From contig CAVRIV010000002.1 of NCBI GenBank assembly GCA_963721335.1, positions 640,765-704,764 on the forward strand: a stretch of DNA of 64,000 nucleotides, read 5' to 3'. A model generated the notes under the pieces. The model searched no databases and was not told where the DNA came from. It saw nothing but the letters and a program-made list of their open reading frames with translations. The position numbers and the translations under genes were made by a program. This document shows positions 44,957 through 52,628 of this stretch, piece after piece; the stretch's first letter is position 1, and each line of letters starts with the position of its first letter. Source of the stretch: CAVXDY01 sp963721335. GTDB taxonomy: Bacteria; Actinomycetota; Thermoleophilia; Miltoncostaeales; Miltoncostaeaceae.

Positions 44957-45697
44957 GTGAGCGAGCCGAAGACCCTCAAGCTCATCGTCGCCACATTCGC
45001 CGACGAGGCCGGAGCAGCCCGCGCCCTGGCGACGATCACGCCCGCGCTGGGACCGGGGAAGCTCGGCCAGGCGGCGATCGTCTCGAAGGGCCCCGACGGG
45101 AAGATCCGCTTCCTCGAGACGGACGACACCACGGCCGCCCAGGGCGCGTGGACGGGGGCCGGGATCGGCGCCTTCGCGGGTCTGCTGGGCATCCTCTTCA
45201 CGCCGGTCGCGCTGCTCGGCCTGCCGATCGGCGCCGCCGTCGGCGCCCTCGTGGGCAAGCTGCGCGACACCGGTTTCGAGGACGACGCCCTGAAGGCGAT
45301 GGGCGAGGACCTGGATGCGGGGCACTCGGCGCTCGTGGCGATCGTCGACGAGGGCGACGTCGAGAAGGCGGAGCGTCTCCTGACGGAGGTCGACGTGGTC
45401 CACGTGACCGTCAAGGAGGTCGGCGCCGACCTGGCGGCGGTGCTCGACGAGGACGCGGCCGCGGCCACGGAGGGCTCCTCGCCTAGCGCGAGGACCTGGC
45501 CGGCGCGCTCCTCAGCCGAGGTGCTGGTCCACGTAGCACCAGCGCCAGGCCTCGCCGGGCTCGATGCTGCGCATCACCGGATGGCCGGTCTCGCTGAAGT
45601 GCCGGTCGGCATGCTTCCCGACCGAGGAGTCGCAGCAGCCCACGTGCCCGCAGCCGAGGCACAGGCGCAGGTGCACCCAGCGGGTCCCGTCGCGTAG
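44957..45697 (+). CDS. DUF1269-like membrane protein
   Basis: The start GTG has an AAAGGAG ribosome binding site. The first 175 residues match the pattern of DUF1269 proteins: LIVATFADEAGAARALATI, GAWTGAGIGAFAGLLGILF (Gly-rich hydrophobic stretch), then GFEDDALKAMGEDLDAGHSA and ERLLTEVDVVHVTVKEV. The remaining 70 codons run antisense to the zinc-finger end of the next gene and do not look protein-like. A one-base shift near 45470 would end the protein at the TAG at 45484, just before that gene's true end. The real C-terminus is therefore probably near 45486. Function unknown. Confidence 0.65.
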   Translation: MSEPKTLKLIVATFADEAGAARALATITPALGPGKLGQAAIVSKGPDGKIRFLETDDTTAAQGAWTGAGIGAFAGLLGILFTPVALLGLPIGAAVGALVGKLRDTGFEDDALKAMGEDLDAGHSALVAIVDEGDVEKAERLLTEVDVVHVTVKEVGADLAAVLDEDAAAATEGSSPSARTWPARSSAEVLVHVAPAPGLAGLDAAHHRMAGLAEVPVGMLPDRGVAAAHVPAAEAQAQVHPAGPVA

Positions 45698-47384
45698 GCA
45701 CTCCTCGCACCCCGCCGGCGTCCGGGGCTTGACCACCCGCGGCGCCTCGCGCAGGTGCTCGCAGTCGCCGCTCCGCTGCGGCGGCGCCTCCAGCTGCCCC
45801 TCCGCGCGCGCCTGGGCGTCCTCGGCCCGGTCGAGCAGGGACTCCTCGAGGTCGATCGTCGTCATCGCGGCCCGCAGCACCTCGTCGTCCACGGTGCCCT
45901 GCGTCGCGGGCCCGGACGATCGTCTCCCGCTCGGCGGCGAGCATCTCGAGGCGCAGGCGCCGGTAGGCGACCGAGGGGGGCTCCAGCTCGCCGTGCGACC
46001 GCCCGAGGCGCTCCCAGGTCATGTTGGCCCGCCGCTCGGCGCGCTCCTTGAGCTGGACGATGACCTCGTCGGGATCGTCGGGCGAGCGCACCTCCTCCAG
46101 CCGGTCGATCCCGGCCCGCGTCGCCTCGGCCACGAGCGAGGCCGCCTGCAGCGCGTCCTCGGCGGCGTCGGGCCCGGCGAGCCGGAGGCGCCGCACCAGC
46201 CACGGCAGGGTCGGCCCCTGGATGAGCAGTGTCCCCGCGACGACGGTGAAGGCGGCCAGGCGCAGCACCTCGCGCTGCGGGGTCTCCTCGGGGAGCAGGA
46301 AGACCGCGGCCAGCGTCACGACGCCGCGCATGCCGGCCCACGAGACCACGATGCCCGACGACCACGGCCACGCGCGGCGGCGCATCTTGGGCGGTCCGAC
46401 GTGGTAGATCCAGGTCGCCAGCATCACGTAGACGATGCGCACCAGGATCGTCGCGAGCAGCACGGCGAGGCAGATCAGGACGATGCGGCCGGTGCTGAGG
46501 TCGCTGTCGGCGACGTCCTCGAGCAGGCCCTTCATCTGAAGGCCGATGAGCAGGAAGACCGCGTTCTCCAGCAGGAACTGGACCGTGCGCCAGTTGATCT
46601 GCTCGGAGAGGCGCGAGGACGCCGACTGGAGCGTCGGCGCCTTGTGGCCCAGCAGGAGGCCCGTGACCACCACGGCCAGCACGCCGGAGGCGCCGATGGC
46701 CTCCGCCGGCAGGAACGCCACGAAGGGGGCGACGAACGACAGGGTGGTGTCGAGCACCGGGTCCTCGATGCGGCGCCGGATGCGGGCGAGCACCCAGGTG
46801 ACCGCGAGGCCGACCAGAGCCCCGCCGGCGACCGCCACCACGAAGTCCCAGGCGACCGAGGCGACGGTGACGCTCTCGGTGATGGCCGCGACCGCCGCGG
46901 TCACCGCCACCAGCGCGGTCGCGTCGTTCAGGAGGCTCTCGCCCTCCAGGATCGTGACGATCCGGCGGGGCATTCCCACCCGCCGGGCGACGGTCGTCGC
47001 GGCGACGGCGTCCGGGGGCGCGACGACCGCGCCCAGCGCCAGCGCGGCGGCCAGCGACATGCCCGGCACCACCCACCATGTCACCAGCCCCACGGCCACC
47101 GTCGTCACCACGACCGCCCCCACGGCCAGGAACAGGAGCGCGTCCCTCACGGCGGCGAAGCCCACGAGCGAGGTGCGGATGGCGGCCGCGTACAGCAGCG
47201 GGGGCAGGAGGCCCACCAGCACGAGGTCCGGGTCGAGCTCGACGCTCGGCATGCCCGGCGCGAACGACGCGGCCACCCCGACGATCACGAGCACCAGCGG
47301 CGGCGACCACCCCTGCCTCTGTGACAGACCGGCCACGAAGGCCACCGCGGTCACGATCGCCAGGACCTCGAGCGCGGTCTCCAC
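45512..47384 (-). CDS. CPA1 Na+/H+ antiporter with C-terminal UBP zinc finger (frameshifted)
   Basis: The first 390 residues are a cation:proton antiporter of the NhaP/CPA1 type: PPLLYAAAIRTS, GAVVAPPDAVAATTVARR, LEGESLLNDATALVA (ion-binding Asp) and WAGMRGVVTLAAV. A helical cytoplasmic segment follows. Near 45900-45910 the frame shifts; removing one base from GCAGGGCACC continues into TVDDEVLRAAMTTIDLEE and a UBP-type zinc finger (CEECLRDG, LRLCLGCGHVGCCDSSVGKH, then HFSETGHPVMRS) ending at 45512. Such fusions are known among CPA1 antiporters. The finger may regulate transport, but this is inference. In the shifted frame the product would run to 45483. Confidence 0.85.
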
Positions 47385-47480
47385 ACCGGGATGATGCCCG
47401 GGCGCCCTCCCGGGGGCCGGGTTCAGGCCGCCCGGGGCGGGTTTCTCAGCCCCCGCGGCGCTCCGAGACCACGAAAGGGG

Positions 47481-47544
47481 GACGAAATCGCCCGCTAATG
47501 AGACGCAATGGAGCGAAAAACCCCACGGGCACGGCGATTTCGTC
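47481..47544. repeat. Perfect 12-bp inverted repeat upstream of the HU gene
   Basis: GACGAAATCGCC at 47481-47492 and its exact complement GGCGATTTCGTC at 47533-47544, 40 bases apart (arm start to arm start 52 bases, about five helical turns). It lies just upstream of a TAGGTT hexamer (47557-47562) and the HU start. It could bind a dimeric or looping regulator. Confidence 0.6.
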
Positions 47545-47556
47545 CGCGGGCGCTGC

Positions 47557-47562
47557 TAGGTT
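47557..47562 (+). promoter_or_regulatory. Candidate -10 TAGGTT for the HU gene
   Basis: TAGGTT would start transcription near 47569, 43 bases before GTG 47612; the leader ends with AAGGGG. Confidence 0.35.
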
Positions 47563-47611
47563 GCGCGAGGCGAGCCACGCCTGCTCCCGCACATCGAAGC
47601 AAGGGGTCACC

Positions 47612-47908
47612 GTGAACAAGACCGAGTTCGTCAGCAAGGTCGCGAAGAGTCCCGGCATGGAGAGTCTCAGCGCGGCCGACGCGGCCAAGGCCGTCCAGGC
47701 GGTGCTGGACGAGATCAAGGATGCGCTGAGCAAGGGCGAGGACGTCGCCTTCGCCGGCTTCGGGAAGTTCACCGTCTCGCACCGCGCCGCCCGCGTCGGC
47801 GTGAACCCGCAGGACCCCAGCAAGAAGGTCGAGATCCCGGCCCGCACCGTGCCGCGCTTCACGCCCGGCGCCGTGCTCAAGGAGGCCGTCGCCCGCGTCG
47901 GAAGGTAG
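47612..47908 (+). CDS. DNA-binding protein HU
   Basis: 98 residues from GTG 47612 with AAGGGG a few bases upstream. It is a histone-like, DNA-bending, nucleoid-associated protein. The HU/IHF fold is clear: MNKTEFVSKVAK-type start, helix 2 with AADAAKAVQAVLDEIKDAL, the GEDVAFAGFGKFTVSHRAAR strand turn, the flexible arm with VGVNPQDPSKKVEIPART and VPRFTPGAVLKEAV. The position 69-type Pro of the arm (NPQDP) is present. No Lys/Ala-rich actinobacterial tail follows, so it is the short form. Confidence 0.95.
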   Translation: MNKTEFVSKVAKSPGMESLSAADAAKAVQAVLDEIKDALSKGEDVAFAGFGKFTVSHRAARVGVNPQDPSKKVEIPARTVPRFTPGAVLKEAVARVGR

Positions 47909-47912
47909 CCCG

Positions 47913-47945
47913 CCGACCCGGCCCTCGTGACGAGCGGCCTGTCGG
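47913..47945 (+). terminator. Hairpin after the HU gene
   Basis: CCGAC-CC-GGCC-CTCG, loop TGA, CGAG-C-GGCC-T-GTCGG: a 13-bp interrupted stem starting five bases after the HU stop. No U-tract. Confidence 0.5.
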
Positions 47946-47949
47946 GCGC

Positions 47950-49248
47950 GTGAGCGAGTCCACCACGGAGCTCGTCGTCGCCGCCGGACTCGCTGCCCGC
48001 CGCGCTCACGAGAGCCTGGTCCGCGCGAATCCGCGGGCGGTGACCGCCGCCCTGCGGGCCATGGCCCGCCTGCTCGTCGAGCGGGCCGACGACATATGCC
48101 AGGCCAACTCCGCGGACGTCGAGGCCGCCGCTCGCGGCGGCCTGGGCGAGGCCCTGATCGACCGGCTGCGGCTGGACGGCGCCCGCCTGGGCCGCATGGC
48201 GGCCCAGATCGAGGCCCTGGCCGAGCTCCCCGACGTGGAGGAGCTCGCGGGGTCGCGCGCCCTGGGCGGAGGCCTGGTGGCGTGGGAGCGGCGGCGTCCC
48301 GTCGGGGTGGTCGGCGCCAACTACGAGGCCCGGCCGAACGTGACCGTGGACGTCGCCTCCCAGCTCGTCAAGTCGCGCAACTGCGGGGTGCTGAGGACCG
48401 GCTCCGCGGCCCTCGGCTCGGCCGGTGCCCTCATCGACGCGGTCATCGGGCCGGCGCTCGCCGAGTCCGGCCTCGATCCCGGCGCCGTCCAGCTGGTGCG
48501 CTCGGCCGACCGCGCGGCCGCCCGCGCGCTGGTGGCCCAGCCGCGGCTGATCCCCCTGGTGATCCTGCGCGGGAGCGGGGAGACGACCGCGTCGCTCGCC
48601 CGCGAGGCCGCGTCCCACGGCGTGCGAACGCTCGCCCACGCCGATGGCGGCGGGGTCCTGTTCGTCGACGCGCGCGCCGACCTTCCGCGGGCGCTCGCGC
48701 TGATGGAGCGCAGCCTCGACCGCCTGGGGGTCTGCAACCGGCTCAACCTGCTGCTGATCGCGCAGGACCGGTGGGACGAGGTGCTGCCGCCCACGCTCGA
48801 GCTGCTGGAGCGCCTGAGCATCCGGCCCTCGCTGCCACCCCACCCGCACGATCTCGGCCACGAGTGGGCCCTGGACGACGGCAACGAGGCCACGGTCACG
48901 ATCGCAACGGCGGCCGACGCCGGCGATGCGGCGCGGATCGCCAACGCCGAGACCTCCGGCATCGCGGCCTCCATCGCCACCGAGGACCCCGATGCCGCGA
49001 CCGCGTTCCTGGCCGCGTACGCCGGGACGGGCGCCTTCTGGAACGCCACCACGCGGCTGCTCGACGGCTTCGAGCTCCTCGGCGCGCCGGAGACCGGCAT
49101 CAACGTGGACCACGTGCCCGGCCCACGCGGTCCCGTGACCTACCGCGACCTGTATCTCCGCCAGTACGTCGTCCTGCCCGAGGGGGCGGGCCACCCCCGG
49201 CGCCCCGCGGCCCCGGCGTCGGAGCAGGAGACGGCCGGACGGGAGTGA
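47950..49248 (+). CDS. proA: Glutamate-5-semialdehyde dehydrogenase
   Basis: 432 residues from GTG 47950. It reduces gamma-glutamyl phosphate with NADPH in proline synthesis. Signatures are RPVGVVGANYEARPNVTVDV, LRGSGETTASLAREA, the active-site Cys in LDRLGVCNRLNLLLIA and the C-terminal ETGINVDHVPGPRGPVTYRD. The NADPH-loop and substrate regions differ from typical ProA (for example GVLRTGSAALGSA in place of VILRGGSEA). I am fairly sure of the family but less of strict substrate. proB is not adjacent. Confidence 0.85.
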   Translation: MSESTTELVVAAGLAARRAHESLVRANPRAVTAALRAMARLLVERADDICQANSADVEAAARGGLGEALIDRLRLDGARLGRMAAQIEALAELPDVEELAGSRALGGGLVAWERRRPVGVVGANYEARPNVTVDVASQLVKSRNCGVLRTGSAALGSAGALIDAVIGPALAESGLDPGAVQLVRSADRAAARALVAQPRLIPLVILRGSGETTASLAREAASHGVRTLAHADGGGVLFVDARADLPRALALMERSLDRLGVCNRLNLLLIAQDRWDEVLPPTLELLERLSIRPSLPPHPHDLGHEWALDDGNEATVTIATAADAGDAARIANAETSGIAASIATEDPDAATAFLAAYAGTGAFWNATTRLLDGFELLGAPETGINVDHVPGPRGPVTYRDLYLRQYVVLPEGAGHPRRPAAPASEQETAGRE

Positions 49249-49275
49249 TACCGCTCGGGAGACCCAGGCGGCTTG

Positions 49276-49281
49276 CTATGG
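49276..49281 (+). promoter_or_regulatory. Candidate -10 TATGGT for the infC operon
   Basis: TATGGT predicts transcription from about 49288. The resulting leader of more than 120 bases contains a CCGCCC/GGGCGG palindrome and a short frame at 49315-49392. Confidence 0.35.
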
Positions 49282-49314
49282 TCCAGCGACCCGCCGCCCG
49301 GGCGGGCCTTGTTA

Positions 49315-49392
49315 ATGGCGCACACGCTCACCTTCATCTCCATTCGACGCGCGATTCCGCGCCTGCGCCCGCACGTCGGGGGATCCGTCTGA
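49315..49392 (+). CDS. Possible 25-residue leader peptide upstream of infC
   Basis: ATG GCG CAC ACG ... TGA encodes MAHTLTFISIRRAIPRLRPH and five more residues. It lies in the long infC leader directly after a GC-rich palindrome. There is no good ribosome binding site. It may be chance. Confidence 0.2.
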   Translation: MAHTLTFISIRRAIPRLRPHVGGSV

Positions 49393-49410
49393 CGCCCGTC
49401 AAGGTTCTGT

Positions 49411-50130
49411 TTGCCGCCTAGACGCGGACCCGACACACGCCCGCCCACCGGGCCGTCGACCCGGATCAACGAGGCGATCCGCGCGGAGACCGTGCGGCTC
49501 ATCGACGCGGAGGGCGAGAACCGAGGGGTCGTCCCCCTCGACGAGGCCCAGGAGATCGCGAACGCGGCCGGTCTCGACCTGGTCGAGGTGGCCGCCGAGG
49601 CGCGGCCGCCCGTCTGCCGGATCATGGATTACGGCAAGTGGCGCTACGAGCAGGAGCAGAAGGCCAAGCAGGCGCGCCGGCACCAGAGCACGATCACCAT
49701 CAAGGAGATCAAGTTCCGGCCCAAGATCGACCCGCACGACTACGTGACCAAGAAGGGGCACGTCGAGCGGTTCCTGCGCCACCGCGACAAGGTCAAGATC
49801 ACGATCATGTTCCGCGGGCGCGAGCTGCTGCATCCCGAGCGCGGCGAGGCGATCCTGCTGCGGCTGGCCGACGAGCTGAAGGACCTGGCCCTCGTCGAGA
49901 GCCGCCCGAACCTCGACGGCCGCAACATGGTGATGATGCTGGCGCCGCTGAAGAACCCCACCCCCGCGCCGGTCAGCGGCGGCGCCTCGGAGGGCGCCGG
50001 GGCCGGCGAGTCCACCGAGCCGGCCGAGGCCGCGCCCGCGCCCGACTCCACCCCCGCGGCGGTCGGCGGCGGCCGCTCGAAGCGCGACGACGCCCCCGAG
50101 CCCTCCGAGGCCGAGCCCGCGCCCGAGTAG
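49411..50130 (+). CDS. infC: Translation initiation factor IF-3
   Basis: 239 residues from TTG 49411 with AAGG six bases upstream; a rare start codon is usual for infC and is used for self-repression. The N-domain has RINEAIRAETVRLIDAEGEN and GLDLVEVAAEARPPVCRIMDYGK in parts; the C-domain has KEIKFRPKIDPHDYVTK, RFLRHRDKVKITIMFRGRE and LDGRNMVMMLAP. A 60-residue Ala/Glu/Pro-rich tail extends beyond the normal end, as in some other actinobacteria. It heads the classic infC-rpmI-rplT operon. Confidence 0.95.
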   Translation: MPPRRGPDTRPPTGPSTRINEAIRAETVRLIDAEGENRGVVPLDEAQEIANAAGLDLVEVAAEARPPVCRIMDYGKWRYEQEQKAKQARRHQSTITIKEIKFRPKIDPHDYVTKKGHVERFLRHRDKVKITIMFRGRELLHPERGEAILLRLADELKDLALVESRPNLDGRNMVMMLAPLKNPTPAPVSGGASEGAGAGESTEPAEAAPAPDSTPAAVGGGRSKRDDAPEPSEAEPAPE

Positions 50131-50201
50131 GGCCCTCCCGCTCCCGCGCCGCGTCGTCTATGGTGTCCGACGGCCCGACGCCGCCTGCCAGGGAACTCCG
50201 A

Positions 50202-50399
50202 ATGCCGAAGATGAAGTCCAGACGAGCCGTGACCAAGCGCTTCCGGGTGACCGGGAAGGGCAAGGTGCTGTTCCAGCGCGCCGGCCTTCGGCACAACCTC
50301 GAGAAGGTCTCGGGCAAGGACCAGCGCCGCCGCTCCAAGGAGGTCGAGCTGGCCCCGGAGATGACCCGCACCGTCAAGCGGATGCTGGGAAAGGGCTAG
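50202..50399 (+). CDS. rpmI: 50S ribosomal protein L35
   Basis: 65 residues from ATG 50202: MPKMKSRRAVTKRFRVTGKG, RHNLEKVSGKDQRRRS and a KRMLGKG end. Normal length and composition for L35. AGGGA lies upstream as ribosome binding site, and a TATGGT hexamer near 50159 may add a promoter. Followed by rplT after three bases. Confidence 0.95.
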   Translation: MPKMKSRRAVTKRFRVTGKGKVLFQRAGLRHNLEKVSGKDQRRRSKEVELAPEMTRTVKRMLGKG

Positions 50400-50402
50400 T
50401 CC

Positions 50403-50777
50403 ATGGCACGCGTCAAGCGATCCGTCGCCGCCCGCAAGAAGCGGCGCAAGGTCCTCGATCAGGCCAGCGGCTACTGGGGCACCAAGCACTCGTCCTACAA
50501 GCGGGCGAAGGAGCAGGTCCAGCGCTCGCTGCGCTACGCCTACCGCGACCGGCGGGTGAAGAAGCGCGACTTCCGGCGCCTCTGGATCGCCCGCATCAAT
50601 GCCGCCGCGCGCGAGAACGGCATCACCTACGGCGAGCTGATCCACGGCCTGCGCCTGGCCGAGGTGGAGCTCGACCGCAAGATCCTCGCCGAGCTGGCCA
50701 CGCATGAGCCGGCCGCGTTCGCCGCGCTCTGCGCCCGCGCCCGCGCGGCACGAGAGCTCGCCGCGACCCCCTCCTAG
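50403..50777 (+). CDS. rplT: 50S ribosomal protein L20
   Basis: 124 residues: MARVKRSVAARKKRRKVLDQ, the long basic N-terminal helix, GYWGTKHSSYKRAKEQV, RDFRRLWIARINAAARENG and a globular end. L20 organises 23S rRNA domain II early in 50S assembly and often represses its own operon. Third gene of infC-rpmI-rplT. Confidence 0.96.
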   Translation: MARVKRSVAARKKRRKVLDQASGYWGTKHSSYKRAKEQVQRSLRYAYRDRRVKKRDFRRLWIARINAAARENGITYGELIHGLRLAEVELDRKILAELATHEPAAFAALCARARAARELAATPS

Positions 50778-50790
50778 CGCTCGGAGCGGG

Positions 50791-51621
50791 TTGCGGCTCG
50801 TCAGCTCGGCGCGGAACCCCGCGCTGCGGCTGGCCATCGCGCTCCAGACCAAGAAGGTCCGCCGAGAGCGGCGGCTGCTGGTGGCCGAGGGCGAGGACCT
50901 CATCGACGCCGCACTCGCGCGCGGGGTGCGGCCGGTCGCGCTGCTGGTGGACGACGAGCGCGTGCCCGACGACGACCCCCGGCTGGCCGCCACCGCGGGC
51001 CTGGCGGAGCGCTACCGCGTGCCGGCGTCCCTGATGGCCAAGGCGAGCGGCCTCGCCGCCGCCCCCCGCCTGCTGGCGATCCTGCCCCAGCCCGCCGTGC
51101 GCAGCTTCCGCGACGTCGCGTTCCCGCCGTCGCTCGGCGTCTACCTGGCCGGCGTCGCCGACCCGGGCAACGTCGGCACGCTCGTCCGCAGCGCCGCGGC
51201 GCTCGGGGCGGACTGGCTGGCCCTGGGCCCGGGCTCGGCCGACGCGTTCCACCCCCGCGCGGTCCGCGCCGCGATGGGGGCCACCTTCGCCCTGCCCCTG
51301 CTGGAGGGGGTCGCGCCCGCCGACCTGGCGACGCGGGACGGGTTCGACGTCGTGGGCGCCGTCGCCCACGGCGGCCCGCCGCCGTGGGAGGTGGACCTCA
51401 CCCGCCCCCTCGTGCTGGCGCTCGGGGGTGAGCGGTCGGGGCTCGGGGCCCTGCTGGACGAGCTCGCCGGGGGGCGTACCGTGGTGACGACGACGATCCC
51501 GCAGACGGCGGGCTCCGACTCGCTCAACGTGGCCGCGGCGGGCGCCGTCCTGATGGCCGAGGCGGGGCGTCAGCGGGCCGTCGGCCCCGGGGGTGGGTCC
51601 GCTACCCTCCGACCCCGATGA
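50791..51621 (+). CDS. TrmH/SpoU-family RNA 2'-O-methyltransferase
   Basis: 276 residues from TTG 50791 (GGAG just upstream); earlier in-frame starts would overlap rplT. An N-terminal substrate-binding domain begins LVSSARNPALRLAIALQTKK and RRERRLLVAEGEDLI. The SPOUT trefoil-knot domain has motif 1 DPGNVGTLVRSA, motif 2 ALGGERSGL and motif 3 SDSLNVAAAGAVL, which bind SAM. The family methylates ribose in tRNA or 23S rRNA; the position between rplT and pheS is standard, the exact target unknown. It overlaps pheS by four bases. Confidence 0.92.
   Translation: MRLVSSARNPALRLAIALQTKKVRRERRLLVAEGEDLIDAALARGVRPVALLVDDERVPDDDPRLAATAGLAERYRVPASLMAKASGLAAAPRLLAILPQPAVRSFRDVAFPPSLGVYLAGVADPGNVGTLVRSAAALGADWLALGPGSADAFHPRAVRAAMGATFALPLLEGVAPADLATRDGFDVVGAVAHGGPPPWEVDLTRPLVLALGGERSGLGALLDELAGGRTVVTTTIPQTAGSDSLNVAAAGAVLMAEAGRQRAVGPGGGSATLRPR
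51603..51608 (+). promoter_or_regulatory. Candidate -10 TACCCT for pheST
   Basis: TACCCT ends nine bases before ATG 51618, predicting a leader of about three bases; it lies within the end of the methyltransferase gene. Confidence 0.3.
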
Positions 51622-52628
51622 GCGAGGGGGATCTGCCGGACATCGAGGCGCAGGCGCTCGCCCAGGTGCGGGCCGCCTCGAGCCTCGCGGAGCTGGAGGA
51701 CGCGCGGGTGGCGCACACCGGCCGTCGCAGCCGGCTGGCCGCGATCCTGGCGGGCATCGGAGGCCTGCCGGCCGAGCGCCGCGGTGAGGTGGGGAAGGCC
51801 GCCAACGCGGCGCGGCGTGCGATCGAGGAGGCCCTGGCGGCTCGGGGCGAGGAGCTCGAGGGAGAGGAGCTCGGCGCCGCGCTCGAGCGCGACGGGGCCG
51901 ACGTCACGCTGCCCGGCGACCCGCACCCGCTGGGCGCCCTCCACCCCATCACGCAGATCCGCCAGGAGATGGAGGACATCTTCCTCGCCCTGGGGTACCG
52001 GATCGCGGACGGACCCGAGGTGGAGACCGAGTGGCACAACTTCACCGCGCTCAACACCCCCGAGGGGCACCCGGCGCGCTCGTCCAGCGACAACTTCTAC
52101 ATCGCCGGCCACCCCGACCGCCTGCTTCGCAGCCAGACCTCCCCGGTGCAGGTGAGGGCGATGCAGAGCGAGCCGCCGCCGATCTACCTGATCGCCCCGG
52201 GGTTCGTCTACCGCCGCGACGACATCGACGCCACCCACAGCCCCATGTTCCAGCAGATGGAGGGCCTCGCCGTCGACGAGGGCCTGACCCTGGCGCACCT
52301 CAAGGGCACGATGCTGCACTTCGCGCGCGAGCTGCTGGGCGCCGACCGCGAGATCGTGCTCCAGCCCCACTTCTTCCCCTTCACGGAGCCGTCGGTCAAC
52401 GTGCAGGTCTCGTACGTGGACAAGGCCGGCCGCCCGGGGTGGCTCGAGCTGGCCGGCGCCGGGATGGTCGATCCGAACGTGCTCGAGTGCTGCGGCATCG
52501 ACTCCGAGCGGTACACGGGGTTCGCGTTCGGCTGGGGTCTCGACCGGCTCGCCATGATCCGTCACGGCGTGCCCGACCTGCGCATGCTCTACGAGGGCGA
52601 CCTGCGCGTCCTGGAGCAGTTCGCGTGA
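51618..52628 (+). CDS. pheS: Phenylalanyl-tRNA synthetase alpha subunit
   Basis: 336 residues. The N-terminal coiled coil that contacts tRNA is short. The class II catalytic core shows motif 1 (HPITQIRQEMEDIFLALGY), EWHNFTALNTPEGHPAR, motif 2 (PIYLIAPGFVYRRDDIDATH) and motif 3 (GFAFGWGLDRLAMIRHG). The phenylalanine pocket and QMEGLAVDEG are normal. It forms the alpha2beta2 enzyme with PheT, whose gene overlaps by four bases. Confidence 0.97.
   Translation: MSEGDLPDIEAQALAQVRAASSLAELEDARVAHTGRRSRLAAILAGIGGLPAERRGEVGKAANAARRAIEEALAARGEELEGEELGAALERDGADVTLPGDPHPLGALHPITQIRQEMEDIFLALGYRIADGPEVETEWHNFTALNTPEGHPARSSSDNFYIAGHPDRLLRSQTSPVQVRAMQSEPPPIYLIAPGFVYRRDDIDATHSPMFQQMEGLAVDEGLTLAHLKGTMLHFARELLGADREIVLQPHFFPFTEPSVNVQVSYVDKAGRPGWLELAGAGMVDPNVLECCGIDSERYTGFAFGWGLDRLAMIRHGVPDLRMLYEGDLRVLEQFA

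Noticed and set aside
45487..45697. C-terminal extension of the DUF1269-like protein
   Set aside because: It is antisense to the zinc-finger end of the antiporter gene, which has clear Cys/His motifs; the extension has no recognisable features.
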